From Roseibium sediminicola (GTDB lineage Bacteria; Pseudomonadota; Alphaproteobacteria; Rhizobiales; Stappiaceae): a stretch of DNA of 64,000 bases. Positions within the stretch are counted from its first letter, which is position 1. Each line of letters begins with the position of its first letter. The notes beneath the pieces were generated by a model, which ran no database searches, was not told the DNA's origin, and saw only the letters and a program-made list of their open reading frames with translations. Shown here in pieces: positions 52,949 to 62,592 of the stretch. The position numbers were made by a program, and so were the translations under genes. Location of the stretch: contig NZ_JALNMJ010000018.1 of the NCBI RefSeq assembly GCF_023156505.1, positions 55,009 through 119,008 of the forward strand. Direction: 5' to 3'.

Positions 52949-53500
52949 TTATGCGAGCCGCTTGCGCAGGTCCTGAAACACCGCTGCGCGCTCTTCTTCG
53001 CTGAAAATCGCGACACAATGGGCTTCCGAAAAATGCAGGCCTTCAAGGCTGGCCCAGATGGCCAGGGCCTTGGCCGTCTCGTCGGTCTCCGCCTCAATGG
53101 CTGCCTTGAGCCGTGCCTTGACATGCATGAAGGGTTCGCTGAGGTCCGGCCGGTCCGCCTTGGTGGCGAGCATTGCCCTTGCAACATCCCGGTTCTGGCG
53201 CAGCCAGCCCTCGGTAACGTCGATCATGGCGCTGAGTGTCGGACATTGCGATGCCAGGTGCCCTTCCCGCGCTGCCGCCACTTCCGCTTCGAACTGGCCA
53301 GCCAGGAATTCGACCATGCCGGTGATCAAGGCGTCCTTGGTCGGAAAATTGTAGAGCACACCGCCCTTGGAGAACCCGGCCTCTTCGGCAACCGCGTCGA
53401 TGGTCAAACTGGGTGCGCCAGACCGGCGGATCAGTTCAAGGGCCGCCCGCAGGATCTCGGACTTCGAATCCTGTGTCTTACGTGCCGTGCGCGTGGTCAT
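52949..53500 (-). CDS. TetR/AcrR-family repressor of the RND operon
   Basis: A 183-residue TetR-type regulator: helix-turn-helix at about 14-60 (RAALELIRRSGAPSLTIDAVAEEAGFSKGGVLYNFPTKDALI), then a helical ligand domain. It is the first gene of the tetR-adaptor-pump operon, with the adaptor 25 bp downstream. Two tandem 19-bp operator-like sites lie just before its start codon (53508-53526 and 53540-53558), so it should repress itself and the pump until a ligand binds. Ligand unknown. Confidence 0.92.
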   Translation of the reverse strand: MTTRTARKTQDSKSEILRAALELIRRSGAPSLTIDAVAEEAGFSKGGVLYNFPTKDALITGMVEFLAGQFEAEVAAAREGHLASQCPTLSAMIDVTEGWLRQNRDVARAMLATKADRPDLSEPFMHVKARLKAAIEAETDETAKALAIWASLEGLHFSEAHCVAIFSEEERAAVFQDLRKRLA

Positions 53501-53507
53501 TGCTCTT

Positions 53508-53558
53508 TACCGTCCGGTCAGTACAGTTGGTGCTGTGTATACCGTCCAGCCGGTACAG
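53508..53558. promoter_or_regulatory. Tandem TetR operators of the efflux operon
   Basis: TACCGTCCGGTCAGTACAG (53508-53526) and TACCGTCCAGCCGGTACAG (53540-53558) agree in 16 of 19 positions. The second contains the inverted repeat TACCG-N6-CGGTA. They lie 8-58 bp before the tetR start. Two similar sites 32 bp apart, centre to centre, suggest two repressor dimers bound three helical turns apart. Confidence 0.75.
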
Positions 53559-53650
53559 ACAAGATGGCAAGACGAGAAAATCCTCCGAGGCTTTTGCCAC
53601 GGCGGCCGAACAATTTTCGATCTTTGCATTGGTCCGGGGGTGGTGTCCGG

Positions 53651-55378
53651 TCAGGCAACCATCGCCGCTTCGTTGGCAGCCTGTTCGGCCGCAGCGGCCT
53701 CCGCGGCAAGGCGCGCCCTTTCGCGCGCGTCCTCTTCGGCGCGCGCTGCGAACTCGATGAATTCGTCCGCCGGCATCGGCGCTGCGAAGAAATAGCCCTG
53801 TGCTGCGGTCACGCCGAGTTCGAGCAGACGGTCGATCTGCTCTTCCATTTCCACACCTTCGGCGATGATGCCCATGCCGAGATTGTCGGCAAGTTCGACC
53901 ATGGAATCGACGATCGTCGTGGAATTGTCATCCGACCCGATCGTGTCGATGAACATCTTGTCGATCTTGATGATGTCGACGCCGAGTTTCTGCAGGTAAG
54001 CCATGCCGCCATGACCGGTGCCGACGTCGTCGAGCGCAACGCGCACGCCAAGGGCCTGCAGTTCGGCGATGATCTTGCGTGCAAGTTCCATATCCTCCAG
54101 CGGATGGCGTTCGGTGACCTCGACCACGATCTGTTGGAAGGAAATCTCGGACTTCTCGAAGATGGACCTGATGTCGGCGATGATCTCGCGGTCGAGGAAA
54201 TGGCCGGCGAACAGGTTGATCGAGAGCTTCAGATCCGGGTTTTCGCCATAGAGCTCGCCGATCTCCTCCGACGACACGCGCATCATGTGCCGGGTCATGT
54301 CGAAGATATGGCCGTTGTTTTCCGCATAGGCCATGAACTGGCCCGGCGAGACGATCATGCCGTTCGGGCGGCGCCAGCGCATCAGGATCTCGCAGCCTCG
54401 CAGGCGCCCGCTCTCGATATCCATGACCGGCTGGTAATAGGGGATGAATTCGCCGTTGCGGATGGCGGCGATGAATTCGTCGTCCGCCTCGCGTTCCGGG
54501 CGCCAGGACAGCCAGACGCCGATGGCAACGAAGAGAACGGCAATGCCGGCACAGGCGGCTGCGGCCACGACCTTCAGGTCCTTCACCACCTGCCCCGCGG
54601 CAGAGACCGGCGCCGTCACCCTGGCGACCAGCGGGTAGAGTTCGGATGTGACTTCCACGTTCAGGATATCGGAGGGATCGCTGGCTTCGGAATTGTAGCC
54701 GCCGACCGTGTACCAGAGCAGATTGTCGCCGAGGCGCAATTCGGACCTGCGATAGGAGCGCAAATATTCAGGCCCCGGATCCATGGCGATCACAGCTGGC
54801 GTGACTTCGGCGAAGAGGCGTGTCTGGTCTTTGAGGTCCCAGCTGATCACGGCTGCGCGCGCGCCCAGATAGGAGCGGTCGAGCATGCCGATGCCGACCA
54901 GCGGGCCATCTTCACGGACCGGAGGCAGGATCACCTTTCCGGCGAGTTCCCGGTCCGGGATGATGCACATGCGCTGACCGGCTGCATCCGCCAGGCCGAT
55001 CGCATCGATCATGCCATGTTCGACAATCTGCTTCTCGTAGATCACCCGGTCCTGCGCGCTGCAGGTCTGCACATTGTCCCGGTCCAGGCGTTGCAGCAAG
55101 GAAACCGTGGTGCTGATGGCCTCTTCCGCGCGCAGGATCGAGGCAGTGCCCATGGCCTCCATTTCGGTCACGGCACGGCGCTCGGCATACTGGTTCAAAA
55201 TGATGTTGATCGCAAACAGAGGCGTGACCGCCAGTACAAGGGCGATCAGAACCGTTTTCGCAAAACCGAGATAGCGGAAAGACAAGACACAGGCCTGTTC
55301 GTGAATAAACTCTTTCTGACCATGGCTGATCTGGGTAAACAAGGACTGAAGATTCGACGTCCTTGCCTGTCGTTTCAT
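53651..55378 (-). CDS. CSS-motif cyclic-di-GMP phosphodiesterase (EAL)
   Basis: I take ATG 55378 as the start (575 aa); a TTG at 55429 is possible. A membrane helix (about 38-60) is followed by a periplasmic CSS-motif domain. Cysteines at about 106 (QTCSAQ) and 138 (RMCII) are candidates for the disulfide that controls this family. A second helix (about 275-297) precedes an EAL domain at 305-550. The signature reads EIL rather than EAL but keeps the glutamate; EVTERHPLED, DDVGTGHGG, KIDKMF and EGVE are present. There is no GGDEF, so it should only degrade cyclic-di-GMP. The last ~35 residues are an Ala/Glu/Arg-rich helix. The PfkB kinase gene is divergent. Confidence 0.92.
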   Translation of the reverse strand: MKRQARTSNLQSLFTQISHGQKEFIHEQACVLSFRYLGFAKTVLIALVLAVTPLFAINIILNQYAERRAVTEMEAMGTASILRAEEAISTTVSLLQRLDRDNVQTCSAQDRVIYEKQIVEHGMIDAIGLADAAGQRMCIIPDRELAGKVILPPVREDGPLVGIGMLDRSYLGARAAVISWDLKDQTRLFAEVTPAVIAMDPGPEYLRSYRRSELRLGDNLLWYTVGGYNSEASDPSDILNVEVTSELYPLVARVTAPVSAAGQVVKDLKVVAAAACAGIAVLFVAIGVWLSWRPEREADDEFIAAIRNGEFIPYYQPVMDIESGRLRGCEILMRWRRPNGMIVSPGQFMAYAENNGHIFDMTRHMMRVSSEEIGELYGENPDLKLSINLFAGHFLDREIIADIRSIFEKSEISFQQIVVEVTERHPLEDMELARKIIAELQALGVRVALDDVGTGHGGMAYLQKLGVDIIKIDKMFIDTIGSDDNSTTIVDSMVELADNLGMGIIAEGVEMEEQIDRLLELGVTAAQGYFFAAPMPADEFIEFAARAEEDARERARLAAEAAAAEQAANEAAMVA

Positions 55379-55453
55379 CCAGATCAAAGCCGCATGCCGC
55401 TCGCCCGTGCTTAGCTGTATTTCAAACACAAAACCGCTTTTTGGGAGGTTTCC

Positions 55454-56353
55454 ATGCAGGCATTGTTCATCGGTCAGGCCTATATCGACGTAACATTCCT
55501 GACCGACCGTCTGCCGACAGGCGACGAAAAAACCATTGCGCAGGACTATGCCATCAGCTTCGGCGGCAACGCCGTCACAGCGGCCTTTTGCTGCGCCAAG
55601 CTCGGTGGCAAGCCCGAACTGCTGTGTTCACAGGCGGACGACTGGCTCGCGCGCATGTTCCTGGACATGGCCGCTGCCTACGGCATCTCGATCCACGGCC
55701 GGAAAGTGCATGAGAGCTCTCTCTCCTTCATCATGCCGAAAGGCGGCAAGCGTGCCATTGTCCGCTGCCGGGACAACGATTTCCTGCACCCCTTCCCGCC
55801 ATTGACGCTCACCGGAATGAAAGCGCTGCATCTGGATGGCCATATGCCGGATGCCGCGCTGCATTATGCCGCCACCTGCAAAAACCTCGGCATTCTGACG
55901 TCGCTCGACGGCGGCGCGGTGCGCGAGAACACAGACGAGCTTTTGGACCACATCGACATCGCTGTCGTGTCGGAGCGGTTTTGCCAGCAGCTTGGCAAAT
56001 CGACCGGCGAGACGCTGACTTACCTTCGCTCGAAAAACTGCCCCGTAGGCGCCGTCACACTCGGAGAACACGGCATGGTCTGGTACGAGGCCGGCGGCCC
56101 GGACAAGGTCATGCCGTCACTCGCGGTTCCCTTGGAGAAGGTGGTTGATTCCAACGGTGCCGGCGATGTCTTTCACGGTGCCTATATCGCCTCCTACCTG
56201 CGCTGGCCGGAACGGAGCTGGGACCAGCATTTCCGGTTCGCACGCGGTGCCTCAACCCATGCCATCCAGCATCTGGGCAACGAGGCCAGCCTGCCGACCC
56301 TGGAGGATATTGAACGGGCCAACAGCAGCTTTCCGGAAAAGGTCGCCGCCTGA
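55454..56353 (+). CDS. PfkB-family sugar kinase
   Basis: A 299-residue ribokinase-fold kinase beginning at ATG 55454 after GGGAGG. The first family signature region is FGGNAVTAAFCCAKLGG, with the substrate-binding Gly-Gly-Asn, and the second is DSNGAGDVFHGAYIAS, with the catalytic Asp. It would phosphorylate a sugar or nucleoside using ATP; the usual PfkB acceptors are ribose, fructose, ketodeoxygluconate and adenosine. No nearby transporter or catabolic genes indicate the substrate. It is divergent from the CSS-EAL gene. Confidence 0.9.
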   Translation: MQALFIGQAYIDVTFLTDRLPTGDEKTIAQDYAISFGGNAVTAAFCCAKLGGKPELLCSQADDWLARMFLDMAAAYGISIHGRKVHESSLSFIMPKGGKRAIVRCRDNDFLHPFPPLTLTGMKALHLDGHMPDAALHYAATCKNLGILTSLDGGAVRENTDELLDHIDIAVVSERFCQQLGKSTGETLTYLRSKNCPVGAVTLGEHGMVWYEAGGPDKVMPSLAVPLEKVVDSNGAGDVFHGAYIASYLRWPERSWDQHFRFARGASTHAIQHLGNEASLPTLEDIERANSSFPEKVAA

Positions 56354-56530
56354 CACATACAGTCGGCCCCGCGTCTGTGTTTCCACCGAGCCTGCTGCCG
56401 CGTTCTCACAAAATGTGACGCACGACACATCCTGCCCACCATAAGCGGATAAACCTTGCGTCGGCTTTCACCTTGCCACACTCCGGATCATCAAGCAGAG
56501 TGTGGCACCTCTATTTCGTGGAGAGTTTCA

Positions 56531-57706
56531 ATGAAGTTTTACCGTTCCAACCGGATTGCAACCGGCCTGACGGCAGCCGTCAGCCTGATCGCCATCCAGG
56601 TCTCACCGGCTCTCGCCTTCGACCCGACCGGCAATGAAATCGCCGACGCCTTTCTGAGCCTGCTCGACGCGGAGGAAGGGACTGTTGAAAGCTATGGCAG
56701 CGTTGAAGGATCCGGCGGTACGGTCACCATCGGCGACATCGTCGTCACCAAGGACGGGGACGATGACAGCCGCGTAACCATCGCCACGACCACGCTGACA
56801 GACGGCGCGATCCAGGAAGGTGGCCGCCTCAAACTCGGCAGCCTCGGCCTGGAAAAGCTCGAACTGACCGCGGACGACGGCGGCATGTCGCTGGCAAGTC
56901 TCAACGTTACCGATCTGCTGCTGCCCTCGCCGGCAGAAATGGAGGCGGACACGCCCCCTGTCGGCCCAGGTTACAAGACGCTCGAAGCCACCGCGATCGA
57001 GATCCGCAATGAAGACGGCAAAGTCGCGGACATCGCCAAGATTTCCTCGTCGATCGACGGCATGGACGGCGATCTGCCGACCGCGGGTCAGTTTGCAGTA
57101 ACCGGCGCCACTGTCGACGTCAAACAGCTGGAGGCCAAGGAAACCAAGACCCTGACCGATCTCGGCTACGAGACCCTGACTGTCGACCTCGCCGGTTCGG
57201 GCAAATGGGATCCGGAAGCGGCCACGCTTGTCATTCCGGAAATGAAAATCGACGCTAAAGAAGCTGCCAGCCTGTCGGTGTCCCTCTCCCTCGGCGGCGT
57301 GACCCGGGACGTGGTCACCCAGCTCAACGCAAAGTCGGACAAGCCGGAAGAAGCCATGGCGCTTCTGCAGAACGTGACCGTCGACAATGCCAAGATCCGC
57401 CTGAACGACGCCTCGCTCACCGGCCGCATACTGGATCAGGAAGCCCAGAAGGCCGGGGTCGAGACCCCGCAATACGTGGCTGGCCTCACCGGTAGCCTGC
57501 CGCTGATGTTGGGCATGCTGCAGAACAAGGAGCTGGAAAGTCAGGTGTCCGCGGCGGTCACGCAGTATCTGAACACGCCGGGTTCCCTGGAGCTGACGGC
57601 CGCGCCGTCCGCACCGGTTCCGCTGTCGCAGATCATGGGCACCGCCATGCTGGCACCCCAGATGATCCCACAGATCCTCTCGGTCGGCATCACCGCCAAC
57701 CAGTGA
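56531..57706 (+). CDS. Exported protein of unknown function, beta-rich
   Basis: The ATG at 56531 after GGAGAG gives 391 residues; the upstream frame part is not coding. The signal peptide is MKFYRSNRIATGLTAAVSLIAIQVSPALAF. The mature protein is acidic, with many short strand-turn segments (VTIGDIVVTKDGDDDSRVTIATTTLTDG, GRLKLGSLGLEKLELTADDGG), which resembles long periplasmic beta-sheet proteins such as AsmA-like modules, but no family was recognised. It contains no cysteine apart from none visible in the mature part. A perfect-palindrome terminator follows, so it is probably monocistronic. Confidence 0.75.
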   Translation: MKFYRSNRIATGLTAAVSLIAIQVSPALAFDPTGNEIADAFLSLLDAEEGTVESYGSVEGSGGTVTIGDIVVTKDGDDDSRVTIATTTLTDGAIQEGGRLKLGSLGLEKLELTADDGGMSLASLNVTDLLLPSPAEMEADTPPVGPGYKTLEATAIEIRNEDGKVADIAKISSSIDGMDGDLPTAGQFAVTGATVDVKQLEAKETKTLTDLGYETLTVDLAGSGKWDPEAATLVIPEMKIDAKEAASLSVSLSLGGVTRDVVTQLNAKSDKPEEAMALLQNVTVDNAKIRLNDASLTGRILDQEAQKAGVETPQYVAGLTGSLPLMLGMLQNKELESQVSAAVTQYLNTPGSLELTAAPSAPVPLSQIMGTAMLAPQMIPQILSVGITANQ

Positions 57707-57730
57707 TCCTGCAAGATACTGGAAGACAGA

Positions 57731-57759
57731 AAGCCCGGACAAATTTGTCCGGGCTTTTT
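57731..57759 (+). terminator. Terminator: perfect palindrome plus T-run
   Basis: The 26-bp perfect palindrome at 57731-57756 (arms AAGCCCGGACAAA / TTTGTCCGGGCTT) runs into TTTTT. It ends the unknown exported-protein gene; it reads AAAAAG on the other side, so it may act on both strands. Confidence 0.9.
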
Positions 57760-57784
57760 CATTTCGACAAATATTCGTCTCAAC

Positions 57785-57925
57785 CGGCGCCATCCCGGCC
57801 AAGCGAAGCGCGTGCCGGGACAGGAGAGGCACGATTACGTGACGAAGAAGCTATTGTCTTCTCGACAGACCCCGGTTCACCGGTCCCGGATCTTCGCTGC
57901 GCTGCGTCCGGGATGACGAAAACGA
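57785..57925. repeat. REP-like intergenic repeats
   Basis: Two GC-rich hairpins, CCCGGCC...GCCGGG (about 57793-57818) and CCCGGA...TCCGGG (about 57886-57913), lie between the exported-protein and ABC-exporter genes. The second ends in GGGATGACGAAAA, the same ATGACG end seen at 48360. Confidence 0.5.
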
Positions 57926-57985
57926 GGGTATCAGCGGTTCGAAAGCCCCGACACTACGTGCTGGTCTCTTGATACGGAGCCTTGG

Positions 57986-59773
57986 TTACTCCGCCGCCTC
58001 GTTCCGGTTCTGGAACTGCAACTCGCACAGGCGGCGGTAGATGCCGTCATGTTCGAACAGCACGTCGTGAGAACCGCTTTCGATGACGCGGCCCCGGTCC
58101 AGAACATGGATCTGGTGGGCATGGCGAACGGTGCTGAGCCGGTGGGCGATCACCAGCGTCGTCCGGCCTGCCATAAGCGTTTCCAGTGCAGACTGGATCT
58201 TGGCTTCAGACTCCGCGTCAAGCGCCGAGGTGGCCTCGTCGAGCAGCAGAATCGGCGCGTCGCGCAGCATGGCGCGCGCGATCGCAATGCGCTGGCGCTG
58301 ACCGCCGGACAGGCGTCCACCGCCCTCGCCCGGCAGCGTTTCGTAGCCCTCGGGCAGTTCCAGAATGAAATCGTGGGCATTGGCTGCACGCGCGGCCGCC
58401 TCGATTTCGGCCTGGGACGCGTCCGGCTTGCCGACGGCAATGTTGTCGCGCAGGGAAATATTGAAAAGGTAGGATTCCTGGCCAACATAGGCAATGTTCC
58501 GGCGCAGCGATGCCATCGACACCTCATTGATCGGCTGTCCGTCGATCACGATTTTTCCTGACAGCGGATCATAGAAGCGCTCGATCAGCGCAAACACCGT
58601 CGATTTGCCAGCGCCGGACGCACCGACCAGCGCGGTGGTCTTGCCGCCTTCGGCGGTCAGCGACAGCCCGTTGAGCGCCGCACCCTCCCCATAGGAGAAA
58701 TGCACATCCTCAAGTGACACCTGGCCGTTGCCCGCCTTCAGATCGGGCGCGTCCGCAATCTTCACGATGTCCGGCTCTTCGTCGATCAGCTCATACATCA
58801 GCCGGACGCCGACAATCGCCTTGCTGAGATTGACGTTCAGGCGCGCCAGGCGCCGCGCCGGATCGTAAGCAAGCAGCAGCGCGGTGATGAACGCGAAAAA
58901 GGCGCCAGGATCCTTGCCGAGTTCAACCACCGAATAGCCGCCATAAAAGATCACCAGCGCAATCGCAATTCCGCCGAGCGTCTCCATCAGCGGCGACGTG
59001 CGCGCGGTCAGAGAGGCAATCTTGTTGGACTGGCTCTGCACCTCGGCAACCGAAGCCGCCATTCGTTTCTGCATGGCCGGCTCCATGCCGAAGGCCTTGA
59101 CGATGCGCACGCCCAGAACCGATTCCTGCAAGGTTGCGCCGATCTTGGCGTTCGAGACCACCTGCCGCTTGGCATAGGTCTTGACGCGCTTGACCAGCAG
59201 GCTGACGCCAATGACGGCGGGCGGCATGATCACCAGGGCCAGGAGGCTCATCAGCGGATCCTGCACGACCATGACAAAAACCAGACCGATCAGGGTCAGG
59301 ATGTCCCGGCCGAGGCTGAGAACCAGCATGTCAATGACGTTGCGGGCGCTGCCCGCGCCCGTGTTCACGCGAATGGCGAGTTCCGGCAGGGACATGCGGT
59401 CATAATAGGCCTGGTCCTGTTCGGTCAGGCGCTTGAACAGCTTCTTCTGCAGATCCGCGACGATCGCGTTGCCGACCCGGGACAGGACGACCATCTGGCC
59501 ATAGGTCGAGGCCCCTTTCAGCGTGAAAATGCCGATCACCACACCGGCGATGACGTAAATCATCGCCTTGTCGCGGTTGATGAAGACCTCGTTGATGACG
59601 TCTTTCATGATCCAGGCGCTGGCGGCGGTCGTCGCCGCGACCAGGCCCATGAAAACGAAGGCCAGCGCATAGCGCGGGATATAGGCGCGGATGTTTTCGC
59701 TCAGTAACCGTTTGACGGTTTGGAAGGTGCCGTCCGGATCTTCCCAGACCTGCCATTTTGCAGGGTTTAGCAC
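57986..59773 (-). CDS. ABC exporter, fused permease-ATPase (MsbA-like)
   Basis: A 595-residue half-transporter that would act as a homodimer. Six membrane helices occupy about 35-320 (PRYALAFVFMGLVAATTAASAWI, GQMVVLSRVGNAIVADLQKKLFKRL, which is the first coupling-helix region). The ATPase follows at about 355-590: Walker A GASGAGKST, Q-loop YVGQESYLF, signature LSGGQRQR, Walker B ILLLDEATSALD, H-loop VIAHRLST. It is likely to export lipids such as lipid A precursors, or hydrophobic drugs. It is followed on the same strand by no further gene and lies 119 bp from aspS. Confidence 0.93.
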   Translation of the reverse strand: MLNPAKWQVWEDPDGTFQTVKRLLSENIRAYIPRYALAFVFMGLVAATTAASAWIMKDVINEVFINRDKAMIYVIAGVVIGIFTLKGASTYGQMVVLSRVGNAIVADLQKKLFKRLTEQDQAYYDRMSLPELAIRVNTGAGSARNVIDMLVLSLGRDILTLIGLVFVMVVQDPLMSLLALVIMPPAVIGVSLLVKRVKTYAKRQVVSNAKIGATLQESVLGVRIVKAFGMEPAMQKRMAASVAEVQSQSNKIASLTARTSPLMETLGGIAIALVIFYGGYSVVELGKDPGAFFAFITALLLAYDPARRLARLNVNLSKAIVGVRLMYELIDEEPDIVKIADAPDLKAGNGQVSLEDVHFSYGEGAALNGLSLTAEGGKTTALVGASGAGKSTVFALIERFYDPLSGKIVIDGQPINEVSMASLRRNIAYVGQESYLFNISLRDNIAVGKPDASQAEIEAAARAANAHDFILELPEGYETLPGEGGGRLSGGQRQRIAIARAMLRDAPILLLDEATSALDAESEAKIQSALETLMAGRTTLVIAHRLSTVRHAHQIHVLDRGRVIESGSHDVLFEHDGIYRRLCELQFQNRNEAAE

Positions 59774-59839
59774 GAAGCAATGCCTTTCTTCAGATTGCCG
59801 TTGCCAGCATGAAAGAGGCCAGCAAAGCCGGCCCCCTCG

Positions 59840-59867
59840 CCCCTTTCCAAAAGGGGTACTCTTTTTT
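59840..59867 (+). terminator. Possible plus-strand terminator between two minus-strand genes
   Basis: CCCCTTT-CCA-AAAGGGG is followed by TACTC and six T's. Both neighbouring genes run on the minus strand, so it would end antisense or unknown transcripts. Confidence 0.35.
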
Positions 59868-59892
59868 GAGTCGCCGCCGCAACAAGCGAAGC

Positions 59893-61674
59893 TTACGCTT
59901 CCGGCAGGTTCAGGCGCAAATGCAGTTCGCGCAGCTGGGCCGCGGTCGGCTCGTTGGGCGCGCCCATCATCAGGTCTTCGGCCTTCTGGTTCATCGGGAA
60001 CAGCATGACTTCGCGAATATTGGCTTCGTCTGCAAGCAACATCACCATGCGGTCGATGCCGGCCGCGCAGCCACCATGCGGCGGAGCGCCGTACTGGAAC
60101 GCGTTGACCATGCCGCCGAAGCGCTTGTCGACTTCCTCGTTCGGATAGCCGGCGATCTCGAAGGCCTTGTACATGATTTCCGGCTTGTGGTTCCGGATCG
60201 CGCCGGAGACCAGCTCATGGCCGTTGCACGACAGGTCATACTGATAGCCGAGCACGTCAAGCGGATCGCCTTCCAGCGCTTCCATGCCGCCCTGGGGCAT
60301 GGAAAACGGGTTGTGCTCGAAATCGATCTCGCCAGTCTCTTCGTCCTTCTCGTAGATCGGGAAGTCGACGATCCAGGCAAATTCGAACCGGTCCTTGTCG
60401 GTGTGACCGAGTTCCTCGCCGATGATGACACGCGCCTTGGCGGCAACGGCCGTGAACTGCTTCGGCTTGCCGCCCAGGAAGAAGGCCGCGTCGCCCTCTT
60501 CCAGACCAAGCTGCTGGCGGATGGCTTCCGTGCGCTCCGGACCGATGTTCTTGGCGAGCGGACCCGCGGCTTCCGTGGAACCGTCCTCGGCCTTGCGCCA
60601 GAAGATATAGCCCATGCCCGGCAGGCCTTCGCCCTGGGCGAACTTGTTCATACGGTCGCAGAACTTGCGGCTGCCGCCCTTCGGCGCCGGAATGGCGCGG
60701 ATTTCCGTGCCCGGCTGCTCCAGAAGGTTGGCGAAGATGGCAAAGCCGGAGCCGGCGAAATGCTCGGAGACGACCTGCATCTTGATCGGGTTGCGCAGGT
60801 CCGGCTTGTCAGTGCCGTACCAGAGCGCCGAGTCCTTATAGGAAATCTGCGGCCAGTTGCGGTTGACCGGACGGCCGTTGCCAAAACGCTCGAAACAGCC
60901 GGCGATCACCGGCTCGATCGTGTCGAAGATCTCCTGCTGGGTCACGAACGACATTTCCATGTCGAGCTGGTAGAAGTCGGTCGGCGAGCGGTCGGCACGC
61001 GGGTCCTCGTCGCGGAAACAGGGCGCGATCTGGAAATACTTGTCGAAGCCGGAAACCATCAGCAGCTGCTTGAACTGTTGCGGTGCCTGTGGCAGCGCGT
61101 AGAACCGGCCCGGATGCAGACGCGACGGCACCAGGAAGTCGCGCGCGCCTTCCGGCGAGGACGCGGTGATGATCGGGGTCTGGAACTCGTTGAAGCCGAT
61201 CGCCCACATGCGGTCGCGCAGGTCGCGCACCACGTTGGAGCGCAGGATCATGTTGTTGTGCAGCTTCTCGCGGCGCAGGTCCAGGAAGCGGTATTTCAGG
61301 CGCACCTCTTCCGGATAGTCCAGCTCACCGAAGACCGGCAGCGGCAGTTCCTTGGCGGACCCCAGCACTTCCATCTCGCGGATGAAGACCTCGATCTCGC
61401 CAGTCGGCAGATCCTTGTTGACGGTTTCCGGTGTGCGCTGCTTCACATTGCCGTCGATGCGGATGCACCATTCGGAGCGCACGGTCTCGGCCAGATTGAA
61501 AGCGGCCGAATCCGGATCGACCACGCATTGCGTGACGCCGTAATGGTCGCGCAGATCGATGAACAGCACCCCGCCATGATCTCGGACCCGGTGAACCCAG
61601 CCGGAAAGACGGATGGTCTGGCCTTCGTCGGACAGACGGAGATCACCGCACGTGTGACTACGGTAGGGGTGCAT
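59893..61674 (-). CDS. aspS: Aspartate-tRNA ligase
   Basis: AspRS charges tRNA-Asp. The ATG at 61674 gives 593 residues ([19 protein letters not shown]), the normal bacterial start; the longer frame above it is not coding. The OB-fold anticodon domain occupies 1-110 ([24 protein letters not shown]). Class II motifs follow: motif 1 around [15 protein letters not shown], motif 2 [28 protein letters not shown], the bacterial GAD insertion, and motif 3 [14 protein letters not shown]. Many alphaproteobacteria lacking AsnRS use a non-discriminating AspRS with GatCAB; which type this is cannot be told. The ABC exporter gene lies downstream on the same strand. Confidence 0.96.
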   Translation of the reverse strand: MHPYRSHTCGDLRLSDEGQTIRLSGWVHRVRDHGGVLFIDLRDHYGVTQCVVDPDSAAFNLAETVRSEWCIRIDGNVKQRTPETVNKDLPTGEIEVFIREMEVLGSAKELPLPVFGELDYPEEVRLKYRFLDLRREKLHNNMILRSNVVRDLRDRMWAIGFNEFQTPIITASSPEGARDFLVPSRLHPGRFYALPQAPQQFKQLLMVSGFDKYFQIAPCFRDEDPRADRSPTDFYQLDMEMSFVTQQEIFDTIEPVIAGCFERFGNGRPVNRNWPQISYKDSALWYGTDKPDLRNPIKMQVVSEHFAGSGFAIFANLLEQPGTEIRAIPAPKGGSRKFCDRMNKFAQGEGLPGMGYIFWRKAEDGSTEAAGPLAKNIGPERTEAIRQQLGLEEGDAAFFLGGKPKQFTAVAAKARVIIGEELGHTDKDRFEFAWIVDFPIYEKDEETGEIDFEHNPFSMPQGGMEALEGDPLDVLGYQYDLSCNGHELVSGAIRNHKPEIMYKAFEIAGYPNEEVDKRFGGMVNAFQYGAPPHGGCAAGIDRMVMLLADEANIREVMLFPMNQKAEDLMMGAPNEPTAAQLRELHLRLNLPEA

Positions 61675-61825
61675 TACTGTTCCTCGGTATTCTTCTTGGC
61701 ATAGAAAATCATTACGGCCCGCCGGAGGCAGGCCGTGTCGGGCTGCACAAGCCATGTTGCGCGGCGAAAGTCAAGGGAGAGGCTTGCGCGGCGCCTGCCG
61801 AAACGCTTTTAAGCAGCTGAGTGTG

Positions 61826-62452
61826 TCAACTGTCCACCGCTTGCAGAAGCGGATGCCATTGTCCGCGGACCTCGTGCGACTTGGAATCCGAATAGTCGAA
61901 TATGCCGGAACCAGCGGCCGCGTGGCGGGCGTATAGGACGCGATCGGAAATCCGGGCGAGCAGCGGAAAGCCCTTCTTGGCAAGGGTCTGTTCCAGGTCG
62001 GCGACCTGGGTCGAACGCTTGTTGATGCGGTTGGCGACGACAAAAATGTCGGCCTTGCCCTTGCGCACGCGCTTGATGTCGGAAATGCCATCGAGGAATT
62101 TCAGCGTCGCGTCCCAGTCGAAGGCAGAGGCCAGCACCGGCACGATGATGTCGGAGGCCTCGGCGATCAGGTTCTTTGCAAGCTCCGAGCGCAACCCGCC
62201 CGGCCCGTCAATGACGACAGCATCCAGTTTCTTGTCCTTGTCGCCGATGGCCTCTTCCTTGGTCCAGTTGAGGCCCTCGATCGGCGTCAGGGATTTCGGA
62301 CGGCGCTTGACCCAGGAAAGTGACGACTTCTGGCGGTCGGCATCGGCCAGCGCGACGTCCTCTCCGCGCACGGCCAGGGCGACGGCGAGATTCGTGGCCA
62401 GCGTGGTCTTGCCGCAGCCGCCTTTGGAGTTCACCACCAGTATTTTGCGCAT
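61826..62452 (-). CDS. ParA-family ATPase
   Basis: The ATG at 62452 after GGGGAGAGAC gives 208 residues; the longer upstream frame is rejected. The deviant Walker A motif is NSKGGCGKTTLATN near the N-terminus, with later DADRQKSSLSWVKRR and VVIDGPGG (Walker B). This is the chromosomally encoded, orphan ParA/MinD-like type, with no ParB partner here, common next to rnd or aspS in alphaproteobacteria. It probably positions a cytoplasmic or polar structure. It is divergent from rnd and lies 150 bp upstream of aspS, same strand. Confidence 0.9.
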   Translation of the reverse strand: MRKILVVNSKGGCGKTTLATNLAVALAVRGEDVALADADRQKSSLSWVKRRPKSLTPIEGLNWTKEEAIGDKDKKLDAVVIDGPGGLRSELAKNLIAEASDIIVPVLASAFDWDATLKFLDGISDIKRVRKGKADIFVVANRINKRSTQVADLEQTLAKKGFPLLARISDRVLYARHAAAGSGIFDYSDSKSHEVRGQWHPLLQAVDS

Positions 62453-62592
62453 GTCTCTCCCCGTCCGTTTGTCATTCCCGGCCACCGCCTCAACATAGGC
62501 GCACATATTGCGCCTTTTCAAGATCCGCCACGCTGAAAATTACCATTTCGTGGCGACAAAGGGGCAGAACTCGGGTATAGCTTTCCGTCACC

